The notes under the pieces: generated by a model
The model's input: only the letters and a program-made list of their open reading frames with translations
What the model was told of the DNA's origin: nothing
Database searches by the model: none
Source: Roseobacter fucihabitans
Lineage (GTDB): Bacteria; Pseudomonadota; Alphaproteobacteria; Rhodobacterales; Rhodobacteraceae
Assembly (NCBI RefSeq): GCF_014337925.2
Contig: NZ_CP143423.1
Span: forward strand, 4,432,501-4,496,500
Reading direction: 5' to 3'
Length of the DNA: 64,000 nt
Position numbers and translations under genes: made by a program
Part shown: positions 10,731-20,463 of the stretch, piece by piece
How the letters are laid out: every line of letters starts with the position of its first letter
Position numbering within the stretch: position 1 is the stretch's first letter

Positions 10731-11495
10731 CTAGATTTCAAGCGCGGCTTTGGCGGCCACAGCCCCGAGATCGGGATGCCCGCCGGGGCCGATTACGACA
10801 TAATCCGCATCCTGCGCGCTCCAGGAAACGAAATCGAACCCGTTGATGGTGCTTTGCTTGAAGGTCGGCTGATCGTCACGCGCAACCGTGCTGCGTTGCA
10901 GACAAAGCGCGATCACGGTGCCATCGCCTTGCCGATACATCAGCTGCGCGACCGGCCTGCCATTGGCGACAAGCAAGCGACCGCCCTCAAATGTCAGACC
11001 GAGGTCGGACAGATCGGGGATCGAGAAGGTCGTCCCAATGGTCGCGCCCAGCCATTTTTCGATATGATCGGACTCGTCTGCGCCGACCTCGACCAGATGC
11101 CGTTGCTGGCCTGCATAGACGCCGTGATAATCCGCGATATCCGACAACCACCCGGCTGTTTGTACCGGTGCCGTCTGATCCCGGAGCATATAGCCGCCCG
11201 TCCCACCGATCATGAGGGCCAGGATGCTGGCCGCCATAGCGCCCCAGATTGGCCGTTTTGCAACGGAGCGCGCGGGAGGTGGTGTTTCCTTGATCTGTTT
11301 GATGAGGTCGAAGGGGACGGGGTGGCTCAACTCGGCGTCAAAGACCTCTTGCGCGATCCCCTGCGCCTGCAACAGCGCGTCCAGTTCGTCCTGTGCCGCC
11401 TGATCTGTTTCCAGCAGGGCTTCGATTGTCTCCGCCTCGGCGGGGTCCAGTTCCCCATCAAGATATGCGCTCAATTTCAACGATAAATCCGTCAT
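10731..11495 (-). CDS. Anti-sigma factor, single-pass membrane protein
   Basis: A 254-residue protein of the zinc-less anti-sigma type. The N-terminal ~80 residues are an acidic helical sigma-binding region (LSAYLDGELDPAEAETIEALL), a transmembrane helix lies at about 84-106 (IWGAMAASILALMIGG), and a periplasmic sensor domain follows. It overlaps the upstream sigma gene by 4 bases, the usual sigma/anti-sigma coupling. No HxxxCxxC zinc motif is seen in the N-terminal domain. Confidence 0.85.
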   Translation of the reverse strand: MTDLSLKLSAYLDGELDPAEAETIEALLETDQAAQDELDALLQAQGIAQEVFDAELSHPVPFDLIKQIKETPPPARSVAKRPIWGAMAASILALMIGGTGGYMLRDQTAPVQTAGWLSDIADYHGVYAGQQRHLVEVGADESDHIEKWLGATIGTTFSIPDLSDLGLTFEGGRLLVANGRPVAQLMYRQGDGTVIALCLQRSTVARDDQPTFKQSTINGFDFVSWSAQDADYVVIGPGGHPDLGAVAAKAALEI

Positions 11496-12025
11496 TTTGC
11501 GATACTTTCCACGTCCGAGAGCGCGGTAATGAGGGTCTGCCGTGCGCGGTGAACCCGGCTCATCACTGTGCCGATCGGTATGCCGAGCAACTCGGATACT
11601 TCGCGATAGCTATATCCTTCCGAGCAGACCAGCATCAACGGCTGGGACAAATCGCTCGGCATGGCGTCGATCTTCCCGCGCGCCTGTTGTGCTGCGAGCT
11701 GATCCACGATGCGGTCTTCGACGCGCAGGCCGGGCTCCTCTTCGGCGGGCACCTGCCCTGCACCGACACGTACCTTGCGCTTGCGAATCTCAGAAATCCA
11801 GAGGTTGCGCAAAACGCGAAACATCCAACGGTCCAAAGGCTGCGCAGGATCGTATTGATCCCATTTCAAAAGTGCCGTGGTGCAGGCCTCCTGCACCAGA
11901 TCATCCGCATCCGGCCCGTACCGCGTCAGGCTCAAAGCAAAACGGCGCAACCGTGGCAGCAGGTCGATCATCCGGGATTTGAACTGGTCGAACGTCATTC
12001 CCATCCCATTATCTGCATGATCCAT
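11492..12025 (-). CDS. ECF-family RNA polymerase sigma factor
   Basis: A 177-residue ECF sigma factor with region 2 (DDLVQEACTTALLKWDQYDP) and region 4 (SEGYSYREVSELLGIPIGTVMSRVHRAR) separated by a short linker. It precedes its anti-sigma factor in an ATGA-overlapping operon. It is distinct from the stress sigma factor EcfG at 47.7 kb. The nearby VPLPA-CTERM gene is a plausible but unproven target. Confidence 0.9.
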   Translation of the reverse strand: MDHADNGMGMTFDQFKSRMIDLLPRLRRFALSLTRYGPDADDLVQEACTTALLKWDQYDPAQPLDRWMFRVLRNLWISEIRKRKVRVGAGQVPAEEEPGLRVEDRIVDQLAAQQARGKIDAMPSDLSQPLMLVCSEGYSYREVSELLGIPIGTVMSRVHRARQTLITALSDVESIAK

Positions 12026-12300
12026 CCGTCCCCGGCATATTAACGTGGCTTGCGCTCAATTGCGAGCTACTTGCCGGTCTGCCTTCAAGAGAGTTACGTT
12101 TCTGGGGCGCGGTTTATTTCCGCATGCCCGATCTTTTTGCACAAACTAGCGTCTGGACCTGATGTCGCCGGTCTTTTGATCCCGAAGCATATCGTGCTTT
12201 GGAAAAACCGTTCTGGTTTCGATGTGGCGGAAAAACTGGACATTTTATCCTGTGCCACCCTACCGTTGACTCGTGTTCTTTGCAAAACAACGGAGGCAGG

Positions 12301-13293
12301 ATGAGCGCCACGACCCCCATGAAGCCTGATGTCCAAACAGACAGACCGCCGGTGTCGGCGCAAACGCTGGCCAAATGGCAAAACGTGGTCGATCATATTT
12401 CGCAGATCGCGCAGGTGCCGGCCACGCTGATCATGCATACGCAGGCACAGCGCCACGACGTCTGTGTGACCAGCGGAGGGGCGGAAAACCCCTACAGCGA
12501 AGGGCAATCTTTCCAGCTTCACGACAAGCTCTATTGTTTTGGCGTCTTTGAGAATGACGGTGAGCTTTGTGTGCCGGACGCCGCGCATGATCCGCGCTGG
12601 CGTGACAATACCGATATGGAATATGGGATGAGTTTCTATGTGGGACTGCCGCTGAAATGGCCCGATGGCGGTATTTTCGGCACGATTTGCATGTTGGACC
12701 GGCGTCGCAACATTCAGGCGTTGTCATTTCGCAAGGGCCTGCGCCAATTTTGCCGTATTGTTGAAGATGATCTGGCCCTGCTGGAGGAGATCGAACGGCG
12801 CAAGAGCATCGAGGCGCGGCTGCAACAGGAGTTGGAGTCCCGTGAGGCGCTGATTGCCACACGGACGCAGGATCTGGAGGACGCCAATACCGCGCTGCGG
12901 GTGCTGCTGCAAAGCGTCGAGGCGTCCAGAAATGAGGTTGAAGACAGGATCGCCCAGCAAATCAGGGGGTTGGTCTTGCCCCACATCGGGCGTCTGCGGC
13001 AATTGAACGGGGAGGACGCGCGCGCCCTGTCCCACCTCGATGTCATTGAGGCCAACCTCAAGAACATCACCACCGCCATGACGGGTAAACTGGCGGAGGC
13101 GCTTGCGGATTTGACCCCCACGGAGGCGGAAATTGTGCAGCTGATCGTGCAGGGGCGCAGCACCAAGGAAATCGCCAATACGCTGTCTCGCGGAACCAGC
13201 ACGGTCGATTTTCATCGCAACAATATCCGCCAGAAACTCGGCCTCACGCATCGCGGCAAAAACCTGCGCCAGCATCTCGCATCGCTCGCGTAA
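12301..13293 (+). CDS. GAF-domain regulator with LuxR-type DNA-binding domain
   Basis: About 330 residues. A GAF domain covers roughly 20-175, a long coiled coil (LLEEIERRKSIEARLQQEL onward) covers about 180-225, and a LuxR-type helix-turn-helix (LTPTEAEIVQLIVQGRSTKEIA, then TVDFHRNNIRQKLGL) lies at the C-terminus. This layout suggests direct coupling of a small-molecule or redox sensor to transcription without a kinase. The ATG at 12301 is preceded by ACGGAGG; an upstream TTG at 12199 is in frame but has no such site. It is divergent from the ECF operon. Confidence 0.82.
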   Translation: MSATTPMKPDVQTDRPPVSAQTLAKWQNVVDHISQIAQVPATLIMHTQAQRHDVCVTSGGAENPYSEGQSFQLHDKLYCFGVFENDGELCVPDAAHDPRWRDNTDMEYGMSFYVGLPLKWPDGGIFGTICMLDRRRNIQALSFRKGLRQFCRIVEDDLALLEEIERRKSIEARLQQELESREALIATRTQDLEDANTALRVLLQSVEASRNEVEDRIAQQIRGLVLPHIGRLRQLNGEDARALSHLDVIEANLKNITTAMTGKLAEALADLTPTEAEIVQLIVQGRSTKEIANTLSRGTSTVDFHRNNIRQKLGLTHRGKNLRQHLASLA

Positions 13294-13410
13294 TAGGGGT
13301 GATACCCCCATATTAACCCCATGATTTTCTATCAGGACAGGAAAATCGTTTCTCTCTAGGTTTTTCGGTGTCCGCCCACTTGGGCGTCACCAAAAACAGG
13401 GAAAACCAAA

Positions 13411-14394
13411 ATGGACAAGAATGACCTGAAACCGATCAAATTGAACGGGCAAAAAGACGATCTGGCACCGGGCCTGTCGCGCCGCTCGTTTTTCATGGCG
13501 GCGGGTGCCGTTGGCGTGGGCAGTGCGGCGAGCTTGCTCGCCACCACCTCGGCACAGGCGCAATCGACCGATTGGACGCAGCCGGGCAACAACAACCACG
13601 TTATCGAATTGCAGAACGCCACCAGCCACGCGGAAGGGGCCATGACGATCGATTATTATGGTCACTGTGCGTTCAAGATCACCTCTCCGGGTGGCGCGTC
13701 CGTGGTGGTCGATCCTTGGCGAGATGATCCCTCCGGCGCCTGGGGTCTGTGGTACAAGAACAAGTTTCCCGAAACCGTGACCGACATCACCCTGTCAACG
13801 CATACGCATTTTGATCACGATGCGATTGATCGGCCTGTGTCGACCATGGTGCTGGACCGGATGGTCGGGACCTTTGAATTTGCCGATCTCAAGATCACCG
13901 GCTTCGCGGATAAACACGTTTGCAAGGCACCGGGGTATTATGACTGGACCAATGCCTTAGCCGAGTTTGGGGTTGAGGCCTGCGCGCCCAATAACGTCGG
14001 TCACATGGATATGGTTGTTTACCTGATTGAGACGGGCGGGCTTCGGACGCTGATCTGGGGGGATAATCGCGCCGATCCTGGACCGGGATTTTGGGAAACG
14101 ATTGGCGCAGTGGATGTCCTGACCCTGCCGGTGGATGGCTCAGAGCACATCCTGTCTTATGAGCAGGGCAACGCGATTATCGAGCGGCTGAAACCCAAGG
14201 TGGTGATCCCGACGCATTACCTTAATGAAACCACGACTTATACGCTCTCGACGCTCCGGACGGCGGATGAGTGGGTGCAGAGCCAGAAGAGCTTCCAGAT
14301 GCTGGATGGCGCGCGTTTGTCGCTGACTGCGGCGGAGGCGGGCGGCATGGACAGGGAATTCATGTATTTTGGCCATAATGTCATGACGACATAA
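13411..14394 (+). CDS. Tat-exported metallo-beta-lactamase-fold hydrolase
   Basis: A 327-residue protein with a twin-arginine signal (SRRSFFMAAGAVG near residue 25, cleavage near AQA). The mature part carries the metal motif THTHFDHDAID (HxHxDH), a later GHMDMVVY histidine and an IPTHYLNE near the C-terminus, the pattern of the UlaG/UPF0173-like branch of metallo-beta-lactamase-fold proteins. The substrate is unknown. Preceded by a GGGAAAACC ribosome site; no operon partner. Confidence 0.83.
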   Translation: MDKNDLKPIKLNGQKDDLAPGLSRRSFFMAAGAVGVGSAASLLATTSAQAQSTDWTQPGNNNHVIELQNATSHAEGAMTIDYYGHCAFKITSPGGASVVVDPWRDDPSGAWGLWYKNKFPETVTDITLSTHTHFDHDAIDRPVSTMVLDRMVGTFEFADLKITGFADKHVCKAPGYYDWTNALAEFGVEACAPNNVGHMDMVVYLIETGGLRTLIWGDNRADPGPGFWETIGAVDVLTLPVDGSEHILSYEQGNAIIERLKPKVVIPTHYLNETTTYTLSTLRTADEWVQSQKSFQMLDGARLSLTAAEAGGMDREFMYFGHNVMTT

Positions 14395-14445
14395 GTCTTC
14401 GATGCGGGGACGGGGTGGCTGCACGCCACCCGGTCCCCTTTTCCG

Positions 14446-15720
14446 TCAGGCCATGAGCTCATAAGTTCCCAACCCGGCCGTCATCACACCGAGGGTTTCG
14501 GCGATATGCGCCACCTCGCTATCACGCGAGGTTTCCTCGTCCACCCAAACGCGCGTCTGCGCGTCTGATGCGTCATAGCGGATGTTCGCGGTATCGCTGC
14601 CGTTGAAGGTCTGCATCTGCGCAAACAGGGCATCAGGGGTGTCGTGATCAATGGATGTGGGGCGATTCGTGACCCCGCTCACTTGACCGGACATGATGTC
14701 ATTCGCCGTGCCCGCCTCAATGGCGATCCAATCGATCTCTTCAAGGACGTGAAAGCCCCTTTTCTCCTCTTCCTGCACACGAAATTCGAAGCTGTCCGCG
14801 TCGACTTTGTCCAGGCGCGTGACCACCGTATCGCCGCCCTTGTTTGAGGTCACTTGCGCAAATACCAGCGGCGCGCTGTCAAAGGCATCGCCCAGATCGA
14901 CCTCGGTAGCCGTGTGGTTGGCCGAGCCGGACCCGGCTGTGATGGTGCGCCCATCCGCCAGCCTATGTGTGCCTTCGCTCACCGCCATCCAGCTGATGGT
15001 TTCTGCCATATGGATCCCGTCGAGATATTCCCACTCCTCCATGCGGAACTCAAAGCCGGTGTCGGTGACGTTCTGCACCCGGATGGTGACGGGATCACTG
15101 CCCGCATGGCTCGCAGGACCCATGACGACCACCGCGTCCTTGATCTCCTGATCAAAGGAGACACTGTGCCAGATGTCGCGTGAGGGTTGCGCAACGGTTT
15201 CCGAGCCGATCTGAAGCACGCCATCCGCAGGCACCGGTGGGTCAACCGGGGTTGGCGTGCGCGAATCCAGTTCGAGCGGCGCATCGGTGCGCGCGAAATT
15301 CTGGGTTACGAACAGACCGTCCCACCCCTCATATTCACCGCGTTCGATCCCGATCCCTATGACTTCAGCGTCGGGGTCGAGGATATTGGCGCGGTGGCCG
15401 GGGCTGTTCATCAGCCCATCGTGCAGGTTTTGCACGTCATCCGCCAGGCCGGGTTGTCCACGTACGCTTTGCCAGGCGATGTTTTCCGCCGCACTCCAAT
15501 TGCCCGTAAAGTTAAAGGTGGCATCCTCCATCCTAATGCGGGGAGACGAATTGCCGACCCCTGTGTGGCTGAATTGATCCGTGTCAATCATCCACTGGCT
15601 GTGATCTTCGGCGGCATCGTTAAGTCGTAATTCAAGTCGTAACGGGTCAAGCCCGGCTGAAAGCCGTTCGGCGTTGATCAGATCCAACATCTGCCACTCA
15701 AGGGGGTTTGCTTTTGACAT
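14446..15720 (-). CDS. CAP/SCP-domain protein with three tandem C-terminal modules
   Basis: About 424 residues. Residues ~10-150 are a CAP (SCP/PR-1) domain with the conserved histidine of HSQWMIDTDQFSHTG and the NSPGHRANILDP motif. After a proline-rich linker (TPTPVDPPVPADG) three repeats of roughly 90 residues follow, each with a VxVxGPxS/FAQV strand, a FEFR-type strand and an (E)xIxWMA ending; they resemble H-type lectin modules. No signal peptide is seen, so export by a type I-like route is possible. The ATG at 15720 is preceded by AAGGATGACG; a TTG at 15771 is the alternative. Confidence 0.78.
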   Translation of the reverse strand: MSKANPLEWQMLDLINAERLSAGLDPLRLELRLNDAAEDHSQWMIDTDQFSHTGVGNSSPRIRMEDATFNFTGNWSAAENIAWQSVRGQPGLADDVQNLHDGLMNSPGHRANILDPDAEVIGIGIERGEYEGWDGLFVTQNFARTDAPLELDSRTPTPVDPPVPADGVLQIGSETVAQPSRDIWHSVSFDQEIKDAVVVMGPASHAGSDPVTIRVQNVTDTGFEFRMEEWEYLDGIHMAETISWMAVSEGTHRLADGRTITAGSGSANHTATEVDLGDAFDSAPLVFAQVTSNKGGDTVVTRLDKVDADSFEFRVQEEEKRGFHVLEEIDWIAIEAGTANDIMSGQVSGVTNRPTSIDHDTPDALFAQMQTFNGSDTANIRYDASDAQTRVWVDEETSRDSEVAHIAETLGVMTAGLGTYELMA

Positions 15721-15943
15721 GCTATCGTCATCCTTATTGCTGCTAGAGTGCTGCAACCGGTAGTTGGACAATGCAATATCGGAAAGGCGGCGCTTGTGAT
15801 CTGGTCACAAGGGGCAAAAAGCAGCGCAATCACGGGGAAAACCGCCGAATTTTTCAGAGCTTTCTTGCGCGTCACGCGAGTGATGGCTGTGATCGGCAGA
15901 GATGTGCTGATGCGCCCATGGCGGGCAGGTTTTGCGCTCTGCG

Positions 15944-18016
15944 TCAGTTCCAGTATTCGGCGTAGGCCTGATCCGAGAAGCCGTATTTCTGACCGAAGGC
16001 TTTTGGCGCATTGCAGAACGCGACCACAAGATGCTCGACGTCAACCTCCTGTAGGGCCGCGACCGTGTCACGTACCGCCGCCCTCGGACTGCGGTCGTAA
16101 TCGGCCACAAGAACATGTGCATTCAGATGCACCGCAATCTTTACCGCATCGGGCAAGACCAGAACCGGTGGCGTGTCAAAAAGGACCACATCGTAGCGTT
16201 CCCGCAGGGTCATGATCAGCTCTCCAAACCGGTCAGATTCCAGCAGATCGGCCGGGTTCATGTCTGATTGACCGCTGGGCAGCAGGTCAAAGCCCTGTTC
16301 GGACAGCGACACGATGGCCTTTGATAGATCGAATTTCTCGACAATGACATTCTGCAAACCGGGCTGATCCGGCGCGACACCAAGCGTTTTGGACAGGGTC
16401 CCCGCGCGCATATCGCCGTCCACAACAATAACGCGCCGGTCGATCATGGTGAAACTACTGGCGAGCCCCTGCGTAACGGTTGATTTCCCTTCTGTCGGAA
16501 GCGAAGAGAAAATGCCGGCGATCAACGGTCCGGACGTCCGCCCCGCGCGCGCAATCAGCTTATGGCGCAAAGACCGCATACCCTCCTTAAAAGGGGCAGC
16601 TTTGCGCTTGGATTGCCCAAAACCTGCCAGCATGCCCCGGCCAAGGACACCGGGATGGGCCGGGGGCAATTGCACCACACAGTCAGACCCGGTGATGTCG
16701 ACCAGTTCGGATACTTTTCTGACCCGGTCATTGGCAGCTTCGCGCAAAAGCACATAGGCGATGCCAAAGAAGAGCCCGAGGAAACCGGCAATCGCAACCA
16801 TGCGGCGGCGGCCCTGTGCATCGGTGCGCAGGGGGGCTTCGGCACGTGCCAGCACCTGGGCACCCGCATCACGCAATCCGGTTTGAATAGAGAGTTCCTT
16901 GAGCCGTGCGAGCGAGGATTCATAGACCTGCGACGTGGTTTCCACTTCGACTTCGAGCTGGCGCAAACCCACCGTAAAGGCGTTGACCTCGGCGATCCGA
17001 GCCTCGATTGCGGTGCGCCCATCGGTGAGTGCGTCGCGCAAACGAACAAGGCGGGCGCGCTCGTCTTGCAGGGCGCTCTCGATGGCTTGGATGTCCTGAT
17101 CGAAGCTATCGGTGTTGATGCTGCGCCCTAACGTGGAGCGTTGCAGGCGCGAGAGTATTTCGTTTTGCGCGATAAGTTCGCTCAGGGTCTCGCTGCCTGC
17201 GTCATCCACGGCGGTCAGGGCGGCAATGGCCGCATCGGTCACGATCAGCGCGTTTTCAGTGCTGGCAAGGCGCGCGCGAATGTCCACCGCTTCGCCCATC
17301 AGGGCATCTGAGGAGTCCAGCACGGAACTCACCGCACCGCCGCGGAAGCTCTGCAAGCGTTGCTGGTCTTCTTCCAGTTGCAGGCGCAATTCGTTGACGC
17401 GTGTTTCCAGCGCGACCGCCGCCCGTTTCGTTTCATTCTGACCGCTGCGGACCTGATATTCGAGGTATTCATCGACATAGGCGTTGGCGATGGCGGCAGA
17501 TTTGCCCGGTCCGGTTGTCGTGACCCGGATCAGGATCGCGTTACTGCCGGGCAGAATATTCGCCTGTGCGTAGGCTGCCAGCCAATCCAACGCAAGCTGG
17601 CGCACCACGTTTTCGGGGTAAAATTCCTCTGGATCGGCGTCGTCGGGCAATAACAGGTTTGGATTGATTTCGGGATCATTGGTCAGATCAACACGGTCGA
17701 TCACGCCCAGCGCAATGCTGCGCGACCCCAGAATCGTCAGCGCATTGGTAATGGCTCCGGGGCTGACTTCGATGTCACCGGCACTGTCAAACTCGACGAT
17801 TTCCAGATTGCCGCGCGTCAGCAGGATCTGCGCCTCGGCCGTGTAGGTGTCATCCGAGCGCAGTACCAAAAGACCTGTCAGGAACGCCAGACCAAAGGCC
17901 GGGATCAGGATGCGCTGTTTGTTGCGCCACAACAATTGCCAAAGCGCGATGATTCCAACGGGAGAATCATCATCGTCAGGACCGGCGGCAAAATTATCTC
18001 TGGAAGTTTGGTTCAT
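15944..18016 (-). CDS. Wzc/ExoP-like polysaccharide co-polymerase with tyrosine autokinase domain
   Basis: A 690-residue inner-membrane protein controlling chain length and export of an exopolysaccharide. The N-terminal Wzz domain has a first transmembrane helix near residue 37-52, a long periplasmic coiled-coil region (about 190-400) and a second helix near 410-425. The cytoplasmic kinase carries Walker A TEGKSTV, Walker A' VVDGDMR and Walker B VVLFDTPP. The C-terminal tail has three tyrosines within about 13 residues (KYGFSDQAYAEYWN), a short version of the autophosphorylated tyrosine cluster. Divergent from the sulfotransferase-Wzy-Wzx genes. Confidence 0.92.
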   Translation of the reverse strand: MNQTSRDNFAAGPDDDDSPVGIIALWQLLWRNKQRILIPAFGLAFLTGLLVLRSDDTYTAEAQILLTRGNLEIVEFDSAGDIEVSPGAITNALTILGSRSIALGVIDRVDLTNDPEINPNLLLPDDADPEEFYPENVVRQLALDWLAAYAQANILPGSNAILIRVTTTGPGKSAAIANAYVDEYLEYQVRSGQNETKRAAVALETRVNELRLQLEEDQQRLQSFRGGAVSSVLDSSDALMGEAVDIRARLASTENALIVTDAAIAALTAVDDAGSETLSELIAQNEILSRLQRSTLGRSINTDSFDQDIQAIESALQDERARLVRLRDALTDGRTAIEARIAEVNAFTVGLRQLEVEVETTSQVYESSLARLKELSIQTGLRDAGAQVLARAEAPLRTDAQGRRRMVAIAGFLGLFFGIAYVLLREAANDRVRKVSELVDITGSDCVVQLPPAHPGVLGRGMLAGFGQSKRKAAPFKEGMRSLRHKLIARAGRTSGPLIAGIFSSLPTEGKSTVTQGLASSFTMIDRRVIVVDGDMRAGTLSKTLGVAPDQPGLQNVIVEKFDLSKAIVSLSEQGFDLLPSGQSDMNPADLLESDRFGELIMTLRERYDVVLFDTPPVLVLPDAVKIAVHLNAHVLVADYDRSPRAAVRDTVAALQEVDVEHLVVAFCNAPKAFGQKYGFSDQAYAEYWN

Positions 18017-18321
18017 CTGGCCTGCTCATTCGACAATATGTTTTTGTTCAATCACCCGGTACTGGCGCGCCGTTTACCCCGAGATCACAGCCAAGTTTTG
18101 GCGTGACCGTTTAATAGGGATGTTGGCGGGCGCATGAAAGGGTTAATCTTAACGACAGGCCGTTTGCTGGCTGATGACGCTCCGAAATGTCTCTTGGTGC
18201 TCATGTAACCAGCATCAGGGGTTTGCAAATCCTCAAAGGCTCCCGCCTTCTCTTGCGTGCCGCAGGGGTAACGATGTAGAGCAGTGCCCAGATTAACCTT
18301 TAATCCCGACGAACAGGTGAT
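18017..18321. other. Divergent intergenic region of the exopolysaccharide locus
   Basis: About 300 bases between the wzc-like gene (minus) and the first sulfotransferase (plus). It should carry both promoters. Apart from short AT-rich patches (ATTTTTG-like segments near 18035 and 18095) no convincing operator, repeat or small gene was recognised. Confidence 0.5.
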
Positions 18322-18327
18322 GTGCCG

Positions 18328-19167
18328 ATGACGCTCCCGAACTATTTCTATGGTGGTCCTCCCAAGGCGGGTTCTTCCTGGATTTACACCCTGCTCAGCA
18401 CGCATCCGGATGTCTTTGTCCCTGATGGTAAATACGTGCAATTCTTCACGGATTTCTACGATCGCGGGATCGATTGGTACGCCCAATGCTACGCGGGCGC
18501 GCGCGTGGATCAGGTGGCGCGGTGTGATCTGACAACGGATTATCTCTTTGTCCCCGAGGCTGCGGAACGGCTGGCACGCCATGTCCCGGATGCGCGGGTT
18601 TTCTTTTCTCTGCGCAATCCGGCGGAGCGCGATTGGTCGGCTTATCAGCATCTTTTGCGTACCGGCCAAGCGCATGGGCCGCTCGAACAGGAAGCGGATA
18701 CCGCGCATCGGCTTTTGTCCACATGCAGCGCTTATTCCGATGCGATTGAGCGCTCATGGCGGCTCTTTGGAAAGGAAAATACCCACATCCTGTGGTTTGA
18801 AGACATCCGCTCGCAACCTCAGGCAGCCGCAGATTCGCTCTTTGATTTTCTGGGTGTCGTACGGCGCGAAATCCCGCAAGCCGACACGGGTGCGAAAAAC
18901 GTCGCACGGGCGGCGCGAAACACCCGGCTGAACGGGGTGCTGAAACAGGGTGCCGTGGCCCTGCGCGCGGCTGGTTTGAGCACCGTTCTGGGGAAATTGA
19001 AATCCAACCCGTTGTTGGATAAGGTTCTGTTCAGCGCGGATCGTGTGCCCAAACTGCGCGACCAACCCGAGGCATGGAATTTTTTAGCGGATCGCCATAC
19101 TGGCGAAATCGACCGGCTTGAAACGCTGCTGGGGCGCGACCTGACGGCTTGGCGGGCGCGCCCGTGA
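18328..19167 (+). CDS. Sulfotransferase family protein (first of two)
   Basis: PAPS-dependent sulfotransferase of about 279 residues. The 5'-phosphosulfate loop is GPPKAGSSWIYTLL at the N-terminus, and the 3'-phosphate motif is FSLRNPAERDWSAY near residue 93. The likely acceptor is the polysaccharide made by the neighbouring genes. Start choice is between GTG 18322 and ATG 18328; neither has a strong ribosome site. The stop overlaps the start of the wzy-like gene as GTGA. Confidence 0.85.
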   Translation: MTLPNYFYGGPPKAGSSWIYTLLSTHPDVFVPDGKYVQFFTDFYDRGIDWYAQCYAGARVDQVARCDLTTDYLFVPEAAERLARHVPDARVFFSLRNPAERDWSAYQHLLRTGQAHGPLEQEADTAHRLLSTCSAYSDAIERSWRLFGKENTHILWFEDIRSQPQAAADSLFDFLGVVRREIPQADTGAKNVARAARNTRLNGVLKQGAVALRAAGLSTVLGKLKSNPLLDKVLFSADRVPKLRDQPEAWNFLADRHTGEIDRLETLLGRDLTAWRARP

Positions 19168-20435
19168 TCGCAACCGCACAGGCGGGCAGGGCGGTGGACA
19201 CCGTTGGACAGATGAGCTGGCGCATCTATATCTTCGCCATGGCGCTGAGCTTTTTTGTGGTGGTCGAACCCGCGCCAACCGATCTGGTTTTTATGGTTGC
19301 TCTGGGCGTTTTCTGTTTCTCGCGCCCGATCAAAACCGCGTTCCTGAACAGTGCCGCGATCATCGGGGTCTTCCTCTATCTGGCGTTCTCGGTGCTGTCG
19401 CTTGCTTTCGTGCAGTATTTTCCCACACTTGCATATCGTGCCGTCGCAATCGAATTCTACATGATCGCGCTCTTCGTCTTGACCGCCTATTTCATGAAAA
19501 CACGCGGCGATGCGGGTTTTGCGACGGTTTTGCTTGCGCTGACCATCGGCGGTGTGATGGCCTCCTTCGTGGCCATCGTTGCGCTGCTCGATCTGATCCC
19601 GAACAGTGATATTCTGTTTCGCGGGGAAGGCGTGCGCTACCGTGTCAAGGCGACGTTCAAGGATCCGAACGTCTTTGGCCCCTTTATCGTCCCCAGCTTG
19701 TTGTTTGTGACATGGGTTGTGGTTGAATCCGCCCGTTTTCGACTTCTGGCGCTCGCGGTCATGGGGCTTTTGCTGTTGTCGCTGTTGTCTACATATTCGC
19801 GCGGGGCTTGGATCCATTCGTTCATTTCGCTCTCGTTTTTTAGCCTCGCCTTGTTGATCTATCGCCCAACCGCCCGCCCGACGATGACCGCGATTGTCTG
19901 GGTGTTCATCGTGATTTGTGGCACGATTCTGTTGTTTCTGGATCAGATCACCGCGCGGCTGGCGGATTCTTTTTTTGCAGAACGTCTCTCGCTGCAAAGC
20001 TATGATACCTCGCGCTTTGGCTATGTCGCCGAAGCCGCCACACTTATTTGGGAACACCCGCTGGGGATCGGCCCGGTTCAGGCGCGTTTTGTCTATGGGT
20101 ATCTGCCGCATAACACCTTTGTTGCCTTTGCGATGCATAACGGGATTTTCGCCTCCCTGGGCCTCATGCTGATTTACGGCGCGGCGATGATGCGGTGCGG
20201 GGTGAAAATCCTCCATCAAAACCCCGGTTGGACGAAATACGCTCTGATCGTTTCGGTGCTACTGGGGCTTTTGGTGTTGATGCAGGTGGTGGGCGCGATC
20301 CACTGGCGTCATCTCTACCTGCTCTGTGGCATGGCTTTCGGCACCTATACCACGGACCGCTTGTTGCCGGATGATTTTGGTTGGAAAAAGCGGCGGCACC
20401 ATCGACGCCATTCATTGGCGCAAGCCAGCAAATGA
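19164..20435 (+). CDS. O-antigen ligase/polymerase (Wzy-like) membrane protein
   Basis: A polytopic protein of about 423 residues with 10 or more predicted hydrophobic segments, short loops and one larger periplasmic loop after about residue 240. It ends with a basic cytoplasmic tail (KKRRHHRRH). The arrangement and the SRGAW motif (STYSRGAWIH) fit Wzy polymerases and WaaL-type ligases. GTG 19164 couples it to the sulfotransferase; ATG 19212 is an alternative. Its neighbour is a Wzx flippase, which favours polymerase over ligase. Confidence 0.82.
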   Translation: MIATAQAGRAVDTVGQMSWRIYIFAMALSFFVVVEPAPTDLVFMVALGVFCFSRPIKTAFLNSAAIIGVFLYLAFSVLSLAFVQYFPTLAYRAVAIEFYMIALFVLTAYFMKTRGDAGFATVLLALTIGGVMASFVAIVALLDLIPNSDILFRGEGVRYRVKATFKDPNVFGPFIVPSLLFVTWVVVESARFRLLALAVMGLLLLSLLSTYSRGAWIHSFISLSFFSLALLIYRPTARPTMTAIVWVFIVICGTILLFLDQITARLADSFFAERLSLQSYDTSRFGYVAEAATLIWEHPLGIGPVQARFVYGYLPHNTFVAFAMHNGIFASLGLMLIYGAAMMRCGVKILHQNPGWTKYALIVSVLLGLLVLMQVVGAIHWRHLYLLCGMAFGTYTTDRLLPDDFGWKKRRHHRRHSLAQASK

Positions 20436-20463
20436 CGTCATCACAGATCGGGACAGTCCTAAA

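Noticed and set aside
10776-11486. 236-codon plus-strand frame
   Set aside because: Antisense to the anti-sigma factor gene; no supported start or homology.
18819-20219. 466-codon minus-strand frame rich in His, Arg and Gln
   Set aside because: It is antisense to the sulfotransferase and wzy genes; composition is typical of a shadow frame.
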